Part shown: positions 1 through 5,014 of the stretch, in pieces
How the letters are laid out: each line of letters starts with the position of its first letter
Position numbering within the stretch: position 1 is the stretch's first letter
Origin: Patescibacteria group bacterium
Lineage (GTDB): Bacteria > Patescibacteriota > Dojkabacteria > JAKAPS01 > JAJZLI01
Assembly (NCBI GenBank): GCA_023380695.1
Contig: JAMCRT010000032.1
Span: 1-5,738, forward strand
Direction: 5' to 3'
Length of the DNA: 5,738 bases
Made by a program: the position numbers and the translations under genes
Notes under the pieces: generated by a model
The model's database searches: none
Told to the model about the DNA's origin: nothing
The model's input: the letters and a program-made list of their open reading frames with translations, nothing else

Positions 1-29
1 GTAAGTCTTTTTGTCCAAATTTTGGATAA
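1..29. repeat. Inverted repeat, left copy (29 bp, perfect match to 363-391)
   Basis: Bases 1-29 are the exact reverse complement of 363-391. The match ends at base 30 (g here; the partner position would need a). It may extend left of base 1, which cannot be seen. Each copy contains its own small dyad, TCCAAA-T-TTTGGA, at 14-26. In the mfd-like frame this copy encodes part of residues 159-168 (TYPKFGQKDL). Confidence 0.95.
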
Positions 30-505
30 GTATTCATAGATGATGATATATGAGTATGATCATTTAAGGGAATAAATAAATATTTTAGAAAATCGATTAT
101 TTTAAATGTCAAAAAATCTCTTTTTGTAATATCACTAATATTATCTCCATCAAAAGAAATTCTATATATAAAATTATCTATACAGATATCAATATTCTCA
201 CCACAAATGTTATATCCAAACGAACTACTAATTGTCTTCTCATAAAAAAATTTTGAATCTGCTAAAAAATTTGTAATATCAAGATACGAAGATTGCATAT
301 CAAACATTCTATATTCAAAATCATTACTGTTTTCCGAATATATAAACGAAGAATGAATGACATTATCCAAAATTTGGACAAAAAGACTTACAAAATTAAT
401 GTCTATACCTATAATATTGATAGTATCTGTACTATCTTGCAACATTAAATCTTTAAGAACACAAAAATTCTGATCTTTTAAAAAAAGACCTATTAAATTA
501 TTCAT
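1..505 (-). CDS. mfd: Probable Mfd (transcription-repair coupling factor), N-terminal part, divergent; runs off the window
   Basis: A reading frame open for 168 codons starts at ATG 505-503, directly after an in-frame TAG, and runs past base 1, so the C-terminal part is missing here. It overlaps the end of pth by 8 bases. Mfd removes stalled RNA polymerase and recruits UvrA; its N-terminus is a UvrB-like module. The start (MNNLIGLFLKDQNF) and the stretch around INIIGIDINF (residues 29-38) resemble the opening of Firmicutes Mfd proteins. Residues 96-126 (FGYNICGENIDI, then YRISFDGDNI) match the Mfd pattern 'GEFSVRGGIIDI...RIEFFGDEI', although the usual Arg is Cys101 and one Gly is lost. That motif arrives clearly earlier than in full-length Mfd, so internal material seems missing. 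The pth-mfd order is common in Firmicutes and supports the call. No clear ribosome binding site is visible, so translational coupling to pth is likely. The helicase and RNA polymerase-binding domains lie outside the window. It could instead be a decaying or shortened UvrB-like protein. Confidence 0.55.
   Translation of the reverse strand, partial: MNNLIGLFLKDQNFCVLKDLMLQDSTDTINIIGIDINFVSLFVQILDNVIHSSFIYSENSNDFEYRMFDMQSSYLDITNFLADSKFFYEKTISSSFGYNICGENIDICIDNFIYRISFDGDNISDITKRDFLTFKIIDFLKYLFIPLNDHTHISSSMNTYPKFGQKDL
363..391. repeat. Inverted repeat, right copy (29 bp, perfect match to 1-29)
   Basis: This is the partner of 1-29 in opposite orientation, with 333 bases between the two. In the mfd-like frame it encodes VSLFVQILD (residues 39-47). 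That segment fits the expected Mfd N-terminal region, so this copy looks like the original and the left-edge copy like the derived one. Its internal dyad is at 366-378. Confidence 0.95.
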
Positions 506-1025
506 CTAAATTGATAGTTTTTCGAAGAACACTTACAACATCTGGAAAAATACTTTTATTTAATAAATCTAATTCTTTCTTATTAAAATTTGTTAATACG
601 TAATCTAATCCACTAATATTCATATTTTCCTTTCCTATTCCTATCCTAATATTTACAAATTGAGTACTTTTAATATTCTCTATTATAGAATATAAACCAT
701 TATGAGTTTTGGGAAATTTCCCACCTATTTTAAAATTTCCAAATTCAATATCTAAATCATCATATACAACAATAATATGATCTATTGAAATTTTATAGTA
801 TTTTAAAACTTTACTGATATTATCACCTGAATTATTCATAAATGTATGTGATTTGAAGAGTAATAAATCATTTACATTTAGTATACTTGCATTAAATGCT
901 TTTTTAAAAGAAAAACTAGAGTCTAGAGAATGAGCAAGATAATCTAGAAAAAGAAATCCTACATTATGTCTAGTAAGAGAATATTGTTCTCCAATATTTC
1001 CAAGTCCTATAATTAAATACTTCAT
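498..1025 (-). CDS. pth: Peptidyl-tRNA hydrolase
   Basis: This cytosolic enzyme cleaves the ester bond of peptidyl-tRNAs that drop off the ribosome and recycles the tRNA. At 175 residues it is slightly short for the family (about 185-195). The signature GLGNIGEQYSLTRHNVGF spans residues 7-24, with Asn10 and the catalytic His20. TFMN with Asn64 is the substrate-binding loop. VVYDDLDI (86-93) carries the conserved Asp, and HNG (108-110) and RIGIGKE (127-133) are also family motifs. The glycine-rich loop before HNG reads GGKFPKT rather than the usual GG-A/S-GG type, a visible divergence. The ATG at 1025 is preceded by AAGGG seven bases upstream, a good Shine-Dalgarno, and overlaps the ybeY stop in an ATGA. 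Its TAA stop overlaps the start of the mfd-like ORF. It is probably co-transcribed with the genes upstream. Confidence 0.96.
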   Translation of the reverse strand: MKYLIIGLGNIGEQYSLTRHNVGFLFLDYLAHSLDSSFSFKKAFNASILNVNDLLLFKSHTFMNNSGDNISKVLKYYKISIDHIIVVYDDLDIEFGNFKIGGKFPKTHNGLYSIIENIKSTQFVNIRIGIGKENMNISGLDYVLTNFNKKELDLLNKSIFPDVVSVLRKTINLDE

Positions 1026-1441
1026 TTTATATCCCTTAAGATCTGTTCTTGAATTTTAAATATTTCCTCTTCATTATTCAAGGGTTTTTTGTGATCAAAA
1101 CCTAGTATATGAAGTAACCCATGAACAAAAGATCTTTTTACCTCATCCATAAAATCTACGTTATATACTACAGAGTTTCTGTAAATTACTCTAGGGCAAA
1201 TAAATATATCCCCAATAAAAAACTTGGCAAAATCATGATCTTTATACTCCAATGCTATGACATCAGTAGGAAGATTAATATTAAAATACTTTTTATTAAG
1301 CATTCTCATTCTACTTTGCCTTACAATACTTAAAGAAAAATCCTTAACTGGTAATGACAAAGTTTTAAATACAACATTAGATATATCTAGAAAATCTTCC
1401 TCATAGATATTAAATTCTTCAATATTAGATACATAAATCAT
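1022..1441 (-). CDS. ybeY: Endoribonuclease YbeY (rRNA maturation factor)
   Basis: YbeY is a metal-dependent single-strand endoribonuclease involved in 16S rRNA 3'-end maturation and ribosome quality control. The 139-residue protein has the diagnostic zinc site HGLLHILGFDH, with His107, His111 and His117. Upstream of it, TDVIALEY corresponds to the family's TDVLSFP-type strand and IGDIFICPRVI to its GDIxISxxVA motif. The length is close to, or slightly below, the usual 150-165. The start ATG at 1441 shares ATGA with the yqeY stop, and the TGA stop shares ATGA with the pth start, so both junctions suggest translational coupling. In Firmicutes ybeY normally follows phoH and lies some genes beyond rpsU-yqeY; phoH is not present here. 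Confidence 0.95.
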   Translation of the reverse strand: MIYVSNIEEFNIYEEDFLDISNVVFKTLSLPVKDFSLSIVRQSRMRMLNKKYFNINLPTDVIALEYKDHDFAKFFIGDIFICPRVIYRNSVVYNVDFMDEVKRSFVHGLLHILGFDHKKPLNNEEEIFKIQEQILRDIK

Positions 1442-1875
1442 AAAAACTTTTTTATCTCTAAATAAATTCTTTGTGAATCTACCATATTTTTATATTTATC
1501 AGATATACTATTCATTACCTTTCCTATATCTTTTTGAGAGAAATTATCTATTTTAGATATTTCTTTTGCTACTAAATCAGACAAATCAGAATCAGATAAT
1601 TGTTCTGGTAGAAAAGATTGCAATATATTAAGTTCCTTTTCCTCTTTTAAGGCTCTTTCTTCATTTCCAGATTTCTTATATATTTCAATACTTTCATTTA
1701 ATTGTTTTATATTTTTTGATAAAACCTTAAAAAACAAATCATCATCTACATCATCTGTATGTAGATTAATTTGTTCATTTTTGATACTAGATAAAAGCAT
1801 CCTCAAAACAGACAACCTTTCAGTATCTTTTTTCTTCATAGAATCTTTTAAGTCATCTAAAAATTTCTTGTACAT
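1438..1875 (-). CDS. yqeY: GatB/YqeY domain protein
   Basis: This 145-residue, highly charged, mostly helical protein matches the YqeY family in length and pattern. The N-terminus has the KDSMKKKDTERLSVLRMLLSS segment (residues 10-30), followed by a helical hairpin with the E-rich stretch NEERALKEEKELNILQSFLPEQLS (71-94) typical of the family. The YqeY domain is related to the C-terminal tRNA-binding domain of GatB, the amidotransferase subunit. The role of stand-alone YqeY is not firmly established; tRNA or aminoacylation-related functions have been suggested. It starts two bases after the rpsU stop, the standard rpsU-yqeY pairing in many bacteria, and overlaps ybeY by four bases. The nearest purine-rich Shine-Dalgarno candidate (AAAGGA, within the end of rpsU) is rather far from the ATG, so coupling to rpsU is likely. 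Confidence 0.93.
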   Translation of the reverse strand: MYKKFLDDLKDSMKKKDTERLSVLRMLLSSIKNEQINLHTDDVDDDLFFKVLSKNIKQLNESIEIYKKSGNEERALKEEKELNILQSFLPEQLSDSDLSDLVAKEISKIDNFSQKDIGKVMNSISDKYKNMVDSQRIYLEIKKFL

Positions 1876-1877
1876 AA

Positions 1878-2105
1878 TTACATTGAATATCCTTTACCAT
1901 ATTTACTCTTAAGCTTTCTTACAGCTCTATGATGTCTTGTTTTTCTTTTTTTAAGCTCTCTGTTTACTACAGATCTCTCCAAAGATGGTTTTTTATAATA
2001 AGTCCTTTCCTTTAACTCATCCATTACGCCATTACTAATAAGGTCTCTCATAAACCTTTTCCATGCAGATTCAAAAACTTCATTTTCTCTTACAATAACT
2101 GCCAT
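1878..2105 (-). CDS. rpsU: 30S ribosomal protein bS21
   Basis: bS21 is a small basic protein of the 30S subunit platform, near the anti-Shine-Dalgarno end of 16S rRNA, and assists initiation. The 75-residue product shows the family pattern: a short N-terminal strand (MAVIVRENEVFESAWKRF), then YYKKPSLERSVVNRELKKRK (residues 36-55) and a very basic tail rich in Arg, Lys and His. It is slightly longer than most bS21 proteins (about 58-71). The ATG at 2105 has the strongest Shine-Dalgarno of the left operon (AGGAGGTG, 2114-2121), which overlaps the stop of the HIT gene upstream. It sits between the HIT gene and yqeY, an order familiar from Clostridia. Confidence 0.97.
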   Translation of the reverse strand: MAVIVRENEVFESAWKRFMRDLISNGVMDELKERTYYKKPSLERSVVNRELKKRKTRHHRAVRKLKSKYGKGYSM

Positions 2106-2113
2106 ATATTTTT

Positions 2114-2121
2114 CACCTCCT
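2114..2121 (-). promoter_or_regulatory. Strong Shine-Dalgarno of rpsU
   Basis: The minus strand reads AGGAGGTG eight bases before the rpsU ATG, an almost full match to the anti-Shine-Dalgarno. It overlaps the TAG stop of the HIT gene (2120-2122). Most other genes in the operon have weak sites, so rpsU is probably translated at a higher level than its neighbours. Confidence 0.85.
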
Positions 2122-2452
2122 AGATTAATTTATCTGTAACTTTATCTCCACTAATTAAATGAAAATGTAGATGTTTTACTAATTGTAACTTATCACCATT
2201 ATTGACAACTATTTTAAAATTATCAATTTGTAAATCATCTACAAGTTTTTTTATAACATCAAAAATATTAATTATTATACCTACATCATCTATTTGCTTA
2301 ATATCTTTCACATGTTTTTTTGGTATTACAAGCTTATGAATGCTAGATACTGGATTAATATCAGAAAATACTAAAACATTGTCATCCTCATAAATTATTT
2401 CTGCATTTATTTGCTTTAATACAATTTTACAAAAAATACAATCTGTATCCAT
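2120..2452 (-). CDS. HIT-family nucleotide-binding protein (HinT-like)
   Basis: HIT proteins of this branch hydrolyse nucleoside phosphoramidates and related adenylylated compounds in the cytosol. The 110-residue product has CIFCKI (Cys5 and Cys8, a zinc-type pair seen in many HinT proteins), YEDDNVLVFSDINPVS (21-36), HKLVIPKKHV (39-48) and the histidine triad HLHFH at 94-98. The glycine-rich segment before the triad is altered (NGDKLQLVK instead of the common G-E-x-G-Q type) and the C-terminus is short. I chose ATG 2452. An upstream in-frame TTG at 2512 would add 20 residues (MFESIKKRSILW...) that do not resemble HIT N-termini and would begin only a few bases after the expected transcription start. 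From ATG 2452, MDTDCIFCKI aligns with the family, and GGGG lies nine bases upstream. It is the first gene of the left operon and precedes rpsU, as in Clostridia. Confidence 0.9.
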   Translation of the reverse strand: MDTDCIFCKIVLKQINAEIIYEDDNVLVFSDINPVSSIHKLVIPKKHVKDIKQIDDVGIIINIFDVIKKLVDDLQIDNFKIVVNNGDKLQLVKHLHFHLISGDKVTDKLI

Positions 2453-2523
2453 AAAATAATACCCCAAAAAAGTATACCATAAAATACTTCTTTTTTTTAT
2501 ACTCTCAAACAAAATGAATAATA

Positions 2524-2532
2524 ATTATATCA
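2524..2532 (-). promoter_or_regulatory. Extended -10 promoter for the HIT-rpsU-yqeY-ybeY-pth operon
   Basis: The minus strand reads TGATATAAT, a perfect TATAAT with an extended -10 TGn. At 17-base spacing the -35 position (2547-2552) is TACATT, a poor match, which an extended -10 can compensate. Transcription would start near 2517, giving a leader of about 65 bases before the HIT ATG at 2452. The site lies in the only sizeable spacer of the window, where a promoter is expected. Confidence 0.6.
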
Positions 2533-2554
2533 TAGATTAGGTTAAAAATGTATT

Positions 2555-2576
2555 AAAAATATCAGCTTATCTAACA
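2555..2576 (-). terminator. Weak candidate intrinsic terminator after rseP and the small ORF
   Basis: The minus strand can form a 6-bp stem, TGTTAG-ATAAG-CTGATA, with two G-U pairs, followed directly by TTTTT. The stem is short and AU-rich, so it would be weak, but it is in the right place: after the right-hand cluster and just upstream of the extended -10 promoter. The stop codon of the small ORF lies inside it. No better terminator is visible between 2513 and 2705. Confidence 0.3.
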
Positions 2577-2665
2577 GTATAATTCCATTTAAGGGTTTCA
2601 TTTGGTAATATAATGAAATATATACTAAATCCTGTACTATTCTCCTTTACATATACGTTATTCAT
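2567..2665 (-). CDS. Possible small protein, 32 residues, unknown function
   Basis: ATG 2665-2663 to TAA 2569-2567 encodes 32 residues, beginning MNNVYVKENSTGF and ending LKWNYTVR. I do not recognise it. The main support is a perfect AGGAGG at 2673-2678, seven bases before the ATG; among the other genes only rpsU has a site as strong. An alternative in-frame ATG at 2671 is only one base from the Shine-Dalgarno and is unlikely. The frame is also open upstream through ...LNSTGGMNMNN to near the rseP stop, so it may be the tail of a lost gene rather than a functional small ORF. It has a short hydrophobic patch (FSIYFIIL) but no clear transmembrane helix. It would be the last gene after rseP, 40 bases beyond its stop. 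Confidence 0.4.
   Translation of the reverse strand: MNNVYVKENSTGFSIYFIILPNETLKWNYTVR
2630..2642. repeat. 13-bp direct repeat, copy inside the small ORF
   Basis: The minus strand reads GAATAGTACAGGA, identical to 2675-2687. The copies are 45 bases apart, exactly 15 codons, so both read as NSTG in the same frame. This copy encodes ENSTG of the small ORF. Confidence 0.85.
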
Positions 2666-2672
2666 ATTCATT

Positions 2673-2678
2673 CCTCCT
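2673..2678 (-). promoter_or_regulatory. Perfect Shine-Dalgarno before the 32-residue small ORF
   Basis: AGGAGG on the minus strand, seven bases before ATG 2665. The sequence lies outside any large gene. It also forms part of the upstream copy of a 13-bp direct repeat, so its perfect match could be a by-product of that repeat and flanking bases. Confidence 0.5.
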
Positions 2679-2687
2679 GTACTATTC
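2675..2687. repeat. 13-bp direct repeat, copy at the Shine-Dalgarno of the small ORF
   Basis: Identical to 2630-2642 in the same orientation. Its GGA end merges into the AGGAGG ribosome binding site of the small ORF, and in the upstream extension of the frame it reads LNSTGG. Confidence 0.85.
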
Positions 2688-2705
2688 AATGCTGTTAGTA
2701 ATACA

Positions 2706-3857
2706 TTAAATTATATGAAAATTGATTAAATCATTAAGTGTCACTAAAATCATTAACATTACAAAAAACGTTATACCAATAAGTGAAAAATAATAAAGAA
2801 GTTTCTCACTAATCTTAACTTTAAATACACCTTCTAATATTGAAAGTAGCACATAGAATCCATCTAACGGAGGTATAGGTAATAAATTCATAATTGATAA
2901 AGATAAAGAGATAATACCAAAAATAAAGAGAATTCCTACAATTCCATCATTTTGATATATAATATTTGTATACATATAAATTCCTACTGGACCTGCAACT
3001 TGTGTTGTTATAATCTTACTATTATTGTGTACAATAGCCTGATGAATAAAGTAGCCTAATCCTGAAAATGTAAGTTGCAATAAATCATAAGGAAATGTGA
3101 TAAATGAAGTGATCTTTGATGAAATACTAGAAAACCCAAGATGAGATACACTGTTTAATGCTATACCTATAGGACCAGAATTTTTTGGATAAATACTTCT
3201 TACAAAAAATTTCTTATTCTGAGTCTTGCCTAAAGAGATACCATATAAACTAAGATTTTTTACAGTTTCAAATTTGAAATCTACAAATTTTCCTTTATTT
3301 TTTCTTACAATATTTTCTACTTGAGATACAGAACTAATTTTTTGATTATTAATAGTATTTAAAAGATATGCTTTATTTAAATGATCCTTTACTACAGAAG
3401 ATGTCTTATCGGTAGGTATACCTTGAAACATAATCTGATTACTAGATTTTCCAAATGCAAAATTAAAATTTGGAACTATATTAGAATAATAAAACTTAAA
3501 ATTTATAGTAACTAAAAATATAAATAAAAGTATTAAGGCAAGTACAAAATTCATAAATACACCTGCTATAACGATCAAGAATTTTGAAAAAGATGATGCA
3601 GCACCTATAGATCCTGGAGTCTTGTCAGAAAAATCATTTTCTCCTAATAAAGAAACATATCCACCAAAAGGTAATATATTAATTCTATAATTTACACCAT
3701 TCTTTTCAAATGAATAAATTTTTTTACCAAAACCAATTGCAAAACTCTGGACAATAACTCCTCTTTTTTGAGCTACATACATATGCCCAAATTCATGGAC
3801 TATAATCAGAACACTGAGTAAAATTATAAATATTATAAAAGTAATTACATAAATCAT
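2706..3857 (-). CDS. rseP: RseP/RasP-type site-2 membrane metalloprotease
   Basis: This polytopic zinc protease cuts membrane-embedded substrates such as anti-sigma factors and remnant signal peptides. The product has 383 residues. The first membrane segment (about 4-20) leads into the active site HEFGH (His21, Glu22, His25). The conserved GGYV is at 65-68 and a second segment with AGVFMNF (98-104) spans about 93-118. A poorly conserved single PDZ-like region lies around 145-230. VAGPVGIY precedes the third segment (about 306-323), and the third zinc-ligand motif NLLPIPPLDG is at 324-333, with Asp332. A last membrane helix lies at about 353-375. All catalytic motifs are intact. It starts two bases after the frr stop and lacks a strong Shine-Dalgarno, so it is probably translated by coupling. 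The usual neighbours uppS, cdsA and dxr between frr and rseP are missing. The true substrate cannot be told from the window. Confidence 0.96.
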   Translation of the reverse strand: MIYVITFIIFIILLSVLIIVHEFGHMYVAQKRGVIVQSFAIGFGKKIYSFEKNGVNYRINILPFGGYVSLLGENDFSDKTPGSIGAASSFSKFLIVIAGVFMNFVLALILLFIFLVTINFKFYYSNIVPNFNFAFGKSSNQIMFQGIPTDKTSSVVKDHLNKAYLLNTINNQKISSVSQVENIVRKNKGKFVDFKFETVKNLSLYGISLGKTQNKKFFVRSIYPKNSGPIGIALNSVSHLGFSSISSKITSFITFPYDLLQLTFSGLGYFIHQAIVHNNSKIITTQVAGPVGIYMYTNIIYQNDGIVGILFIFGIISLSLSIMNLLPIPPLDGFYVLLSILEGVFKVKISEKLLYYFSLIGITFFVMLMILVTLNDLINFHII

Positions 3858-3859
3858 AA

Positions 3860-4408
3860 CTATATTTCTAATAAATCCTTTTTCTTACGCTCAAAAATCT
3901 CTTTGATTTCATTGTCATATTCTTTCATTAAATTATCTATAGTATCAATACTATTTTTTAAATCATCTTTTGATATGTGACTTTCTTTCTCATCTTCTCT
4001 CAATTTATTAACATATTCATGACGTATATTTCTCAAAGATACTTTACATTCTTCTGTTTTCAAATTTAAAATCTTTATAAAATCTTGTCTCCTCTCCTCA
4101 GATAATGGAGGAACAATAATTTTTATACCTTCACCAACACTTATTGGATTTAAACCAATATTTAGATTTTTAATACTAGATACAATCAAATCAGTATTAT
4201 TACTATCCCACGGTTGTATTAAAATTACATTATTATCTGGAACAGATAGAGTTGCAAGTTGAGATAAAGGCATATATGTATCATATACATGTATTTTAAT
4301 ATCCTCTACTATACCGACATTAGCGCGACTAGTTCTTAATTTCTTTAACTCATCTAAATAAAAGTCAATACTTTTGCGCATTTTTTCTCGTATCAAAGAA
4401 ATATCCAT
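3860..4408 (-). CDS. frr: Ribosome recycling factor
   Basis: RRF works with EF-G after termination to split the 70S ribosome. The 182-residue product is nearly the standard length (about 185) and colinear with the family. The helical domain I starts with IREKMRKSIDFYLDELKKLRTSRAN (residues 6-30). Domain II contains VYDTYMPLSQLATLSVPDNNVILIQPWD (41-68), and GLNPISVGEGIKIIVPPLSEERRQDF (84-109) returns to domain I, followed by LRNIRHEYVNKL with its conserved Arg residues. The start ATG lies one base after the tsf stop, with only a weak AGGT upstream, suggesting coupled translation. pyrH, which usually sits between tsf and frr, is absent. Confidence 0.98.
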   Translation of the reverse strand: MDISLIREKMRKSIDFYLDELKKLRTSRANVGIVEDIKIHVYDTYMPLSQLATLSVPDNNVILIQPWDSNNTDLIVSSIKNLNIGLNPISVGEGIKIIVPPLSEERRQDFIKILNLKTEECKVSLRNIRHEYVNKLREDEKESHISKDDLKNSIDTIDNLMKEYDNEIKEIFERKKKDLLEI

Positions 4409-4409
4409 A

Positions 4410-5009
4410 TTATTTACCTATTTCAAATCTTACAAATCTTTTTATTTTAATATTCTCTCCTGTTTTTGATATAGCCTCATTTAATAAATTCGTAATAGTA
4501 ATACTATTATCTTTATAATACACCTGTTCTAATAAACAAACCTCTGAAAAGAATTTATCCATTTTACCTTTTAAAATATTTTCTTTGACATTCTGAGGCT
4601 TATCTTTCATAGTTTCATCTTTTACTATTATATCCTCTTCTTTCTTTATTATATCTTTAGGAACATCTTCTCTAGATACATATATTGGATTCATTCCAAC
4701 TACCTGTATTGCTATATTATATGCAAGATCTTTTAAAACATCAGTTTTTGCAACAAAATCAGTTTCACAATCTAATTCAACTAATGATCCTAATTTATTG
4801 TTCTGATGAATATAACTTACTATCATACCTTCATTTGTATCTCTTCCTCCTCTCTCACCAGCTTTCAATATACCTCTTTCTCTCAATATATCAAAAGCCT
4901 TATCAATATCACCTTTTGATTCTATTAAAGCTTTTTTACAATCAGCGATACCTACACCACTTTTTTCTCTTAATTTTTTTACTAAATCTATTGATATATC
5001 TGTACTCAT
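4410..5009 (-). CDS. tsf: Elongation factor Ts, short form
   Basis: EF-Ts exchanges GDP for GTP on EF-Tu. The 199-residue protein belongs to the short class known from several lineages, compared with roughly 280-300 residues in the long class. The N-terminal UBA-like module reads VKKLREKSGVGIADCKKALIE (10-30), then GDIDKAFDILRERG (33-46). The EF-Tu contact motif is TDFV (83-86, within CETDFVAKTD), followed by a single core repeat and the C-terminal KIKRFVRFEIGK. The start ATG is five bases after the rpsB stop with no visible Shine-Dalgarno, consistent with coupling to rpsB translation. The rpsB-tsf order is nearly universal in bacteria. Confidence 0.98.
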   Translation of the reverse strand: MSTDISIDLVKKLREKSGVGIADCKKALIESKGDIDKAFDILRERGILKAGERGGRDTNEGMIVSYIHQNNKLGSLVELDCETDFVAKTDVLKDLAYNIAIQVVGMNPIYVSREDVPKDIIKKEEDIIVKDETMKDKPQNVKENILKGKMDKFFSEVCLLEQVYYKDNSITITNLLNEAISKTGENIKIKRFVRFEIGK

Positions 5010-5014
5010 AATAA

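Noticed and set aside
1..391. A short mobile element (MITE-like) with 29-bp terminal inverted repeats
   Set aside because: The right repeat and interior encode protein resembling the Mfd family in an uninterrupted frame, and no flanking target duplication can be assessed because the left end is the window edge.
1121..1333. A 70-codon open frame on the plus strand
   Set aside because: It lies wholly antisense to ybeY, has no recognisable product, and such frames are expected in AT-rich coding DNA.
1022..1875. Use of TGA as tryptophan, as in mycoplasmas and some symbionts
   Set aside because: TGA terminates ybeY and yqeY exactly at their expected ends, within ATGA overlaps, and conserved tryptophans such as those in rpsB use TGG.
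2453..2512. A TTG start 20 codons upstream for the HIT protein
   Set aside because: The extra residues do not resemble HIT N-termini, the TTG would be nearly leaderless relative to the expected transcription start, and ATG 2452 gives the standard MDTDCIFCKI beginning.
4685..5011. A 108-codon open frame on the plus strand
   Set aside because: It is antisense to tsf; its Leu/Tyr/Gln-rich translation is what the reverse complement of a Lys/Asp/Asn-rich gene gives.
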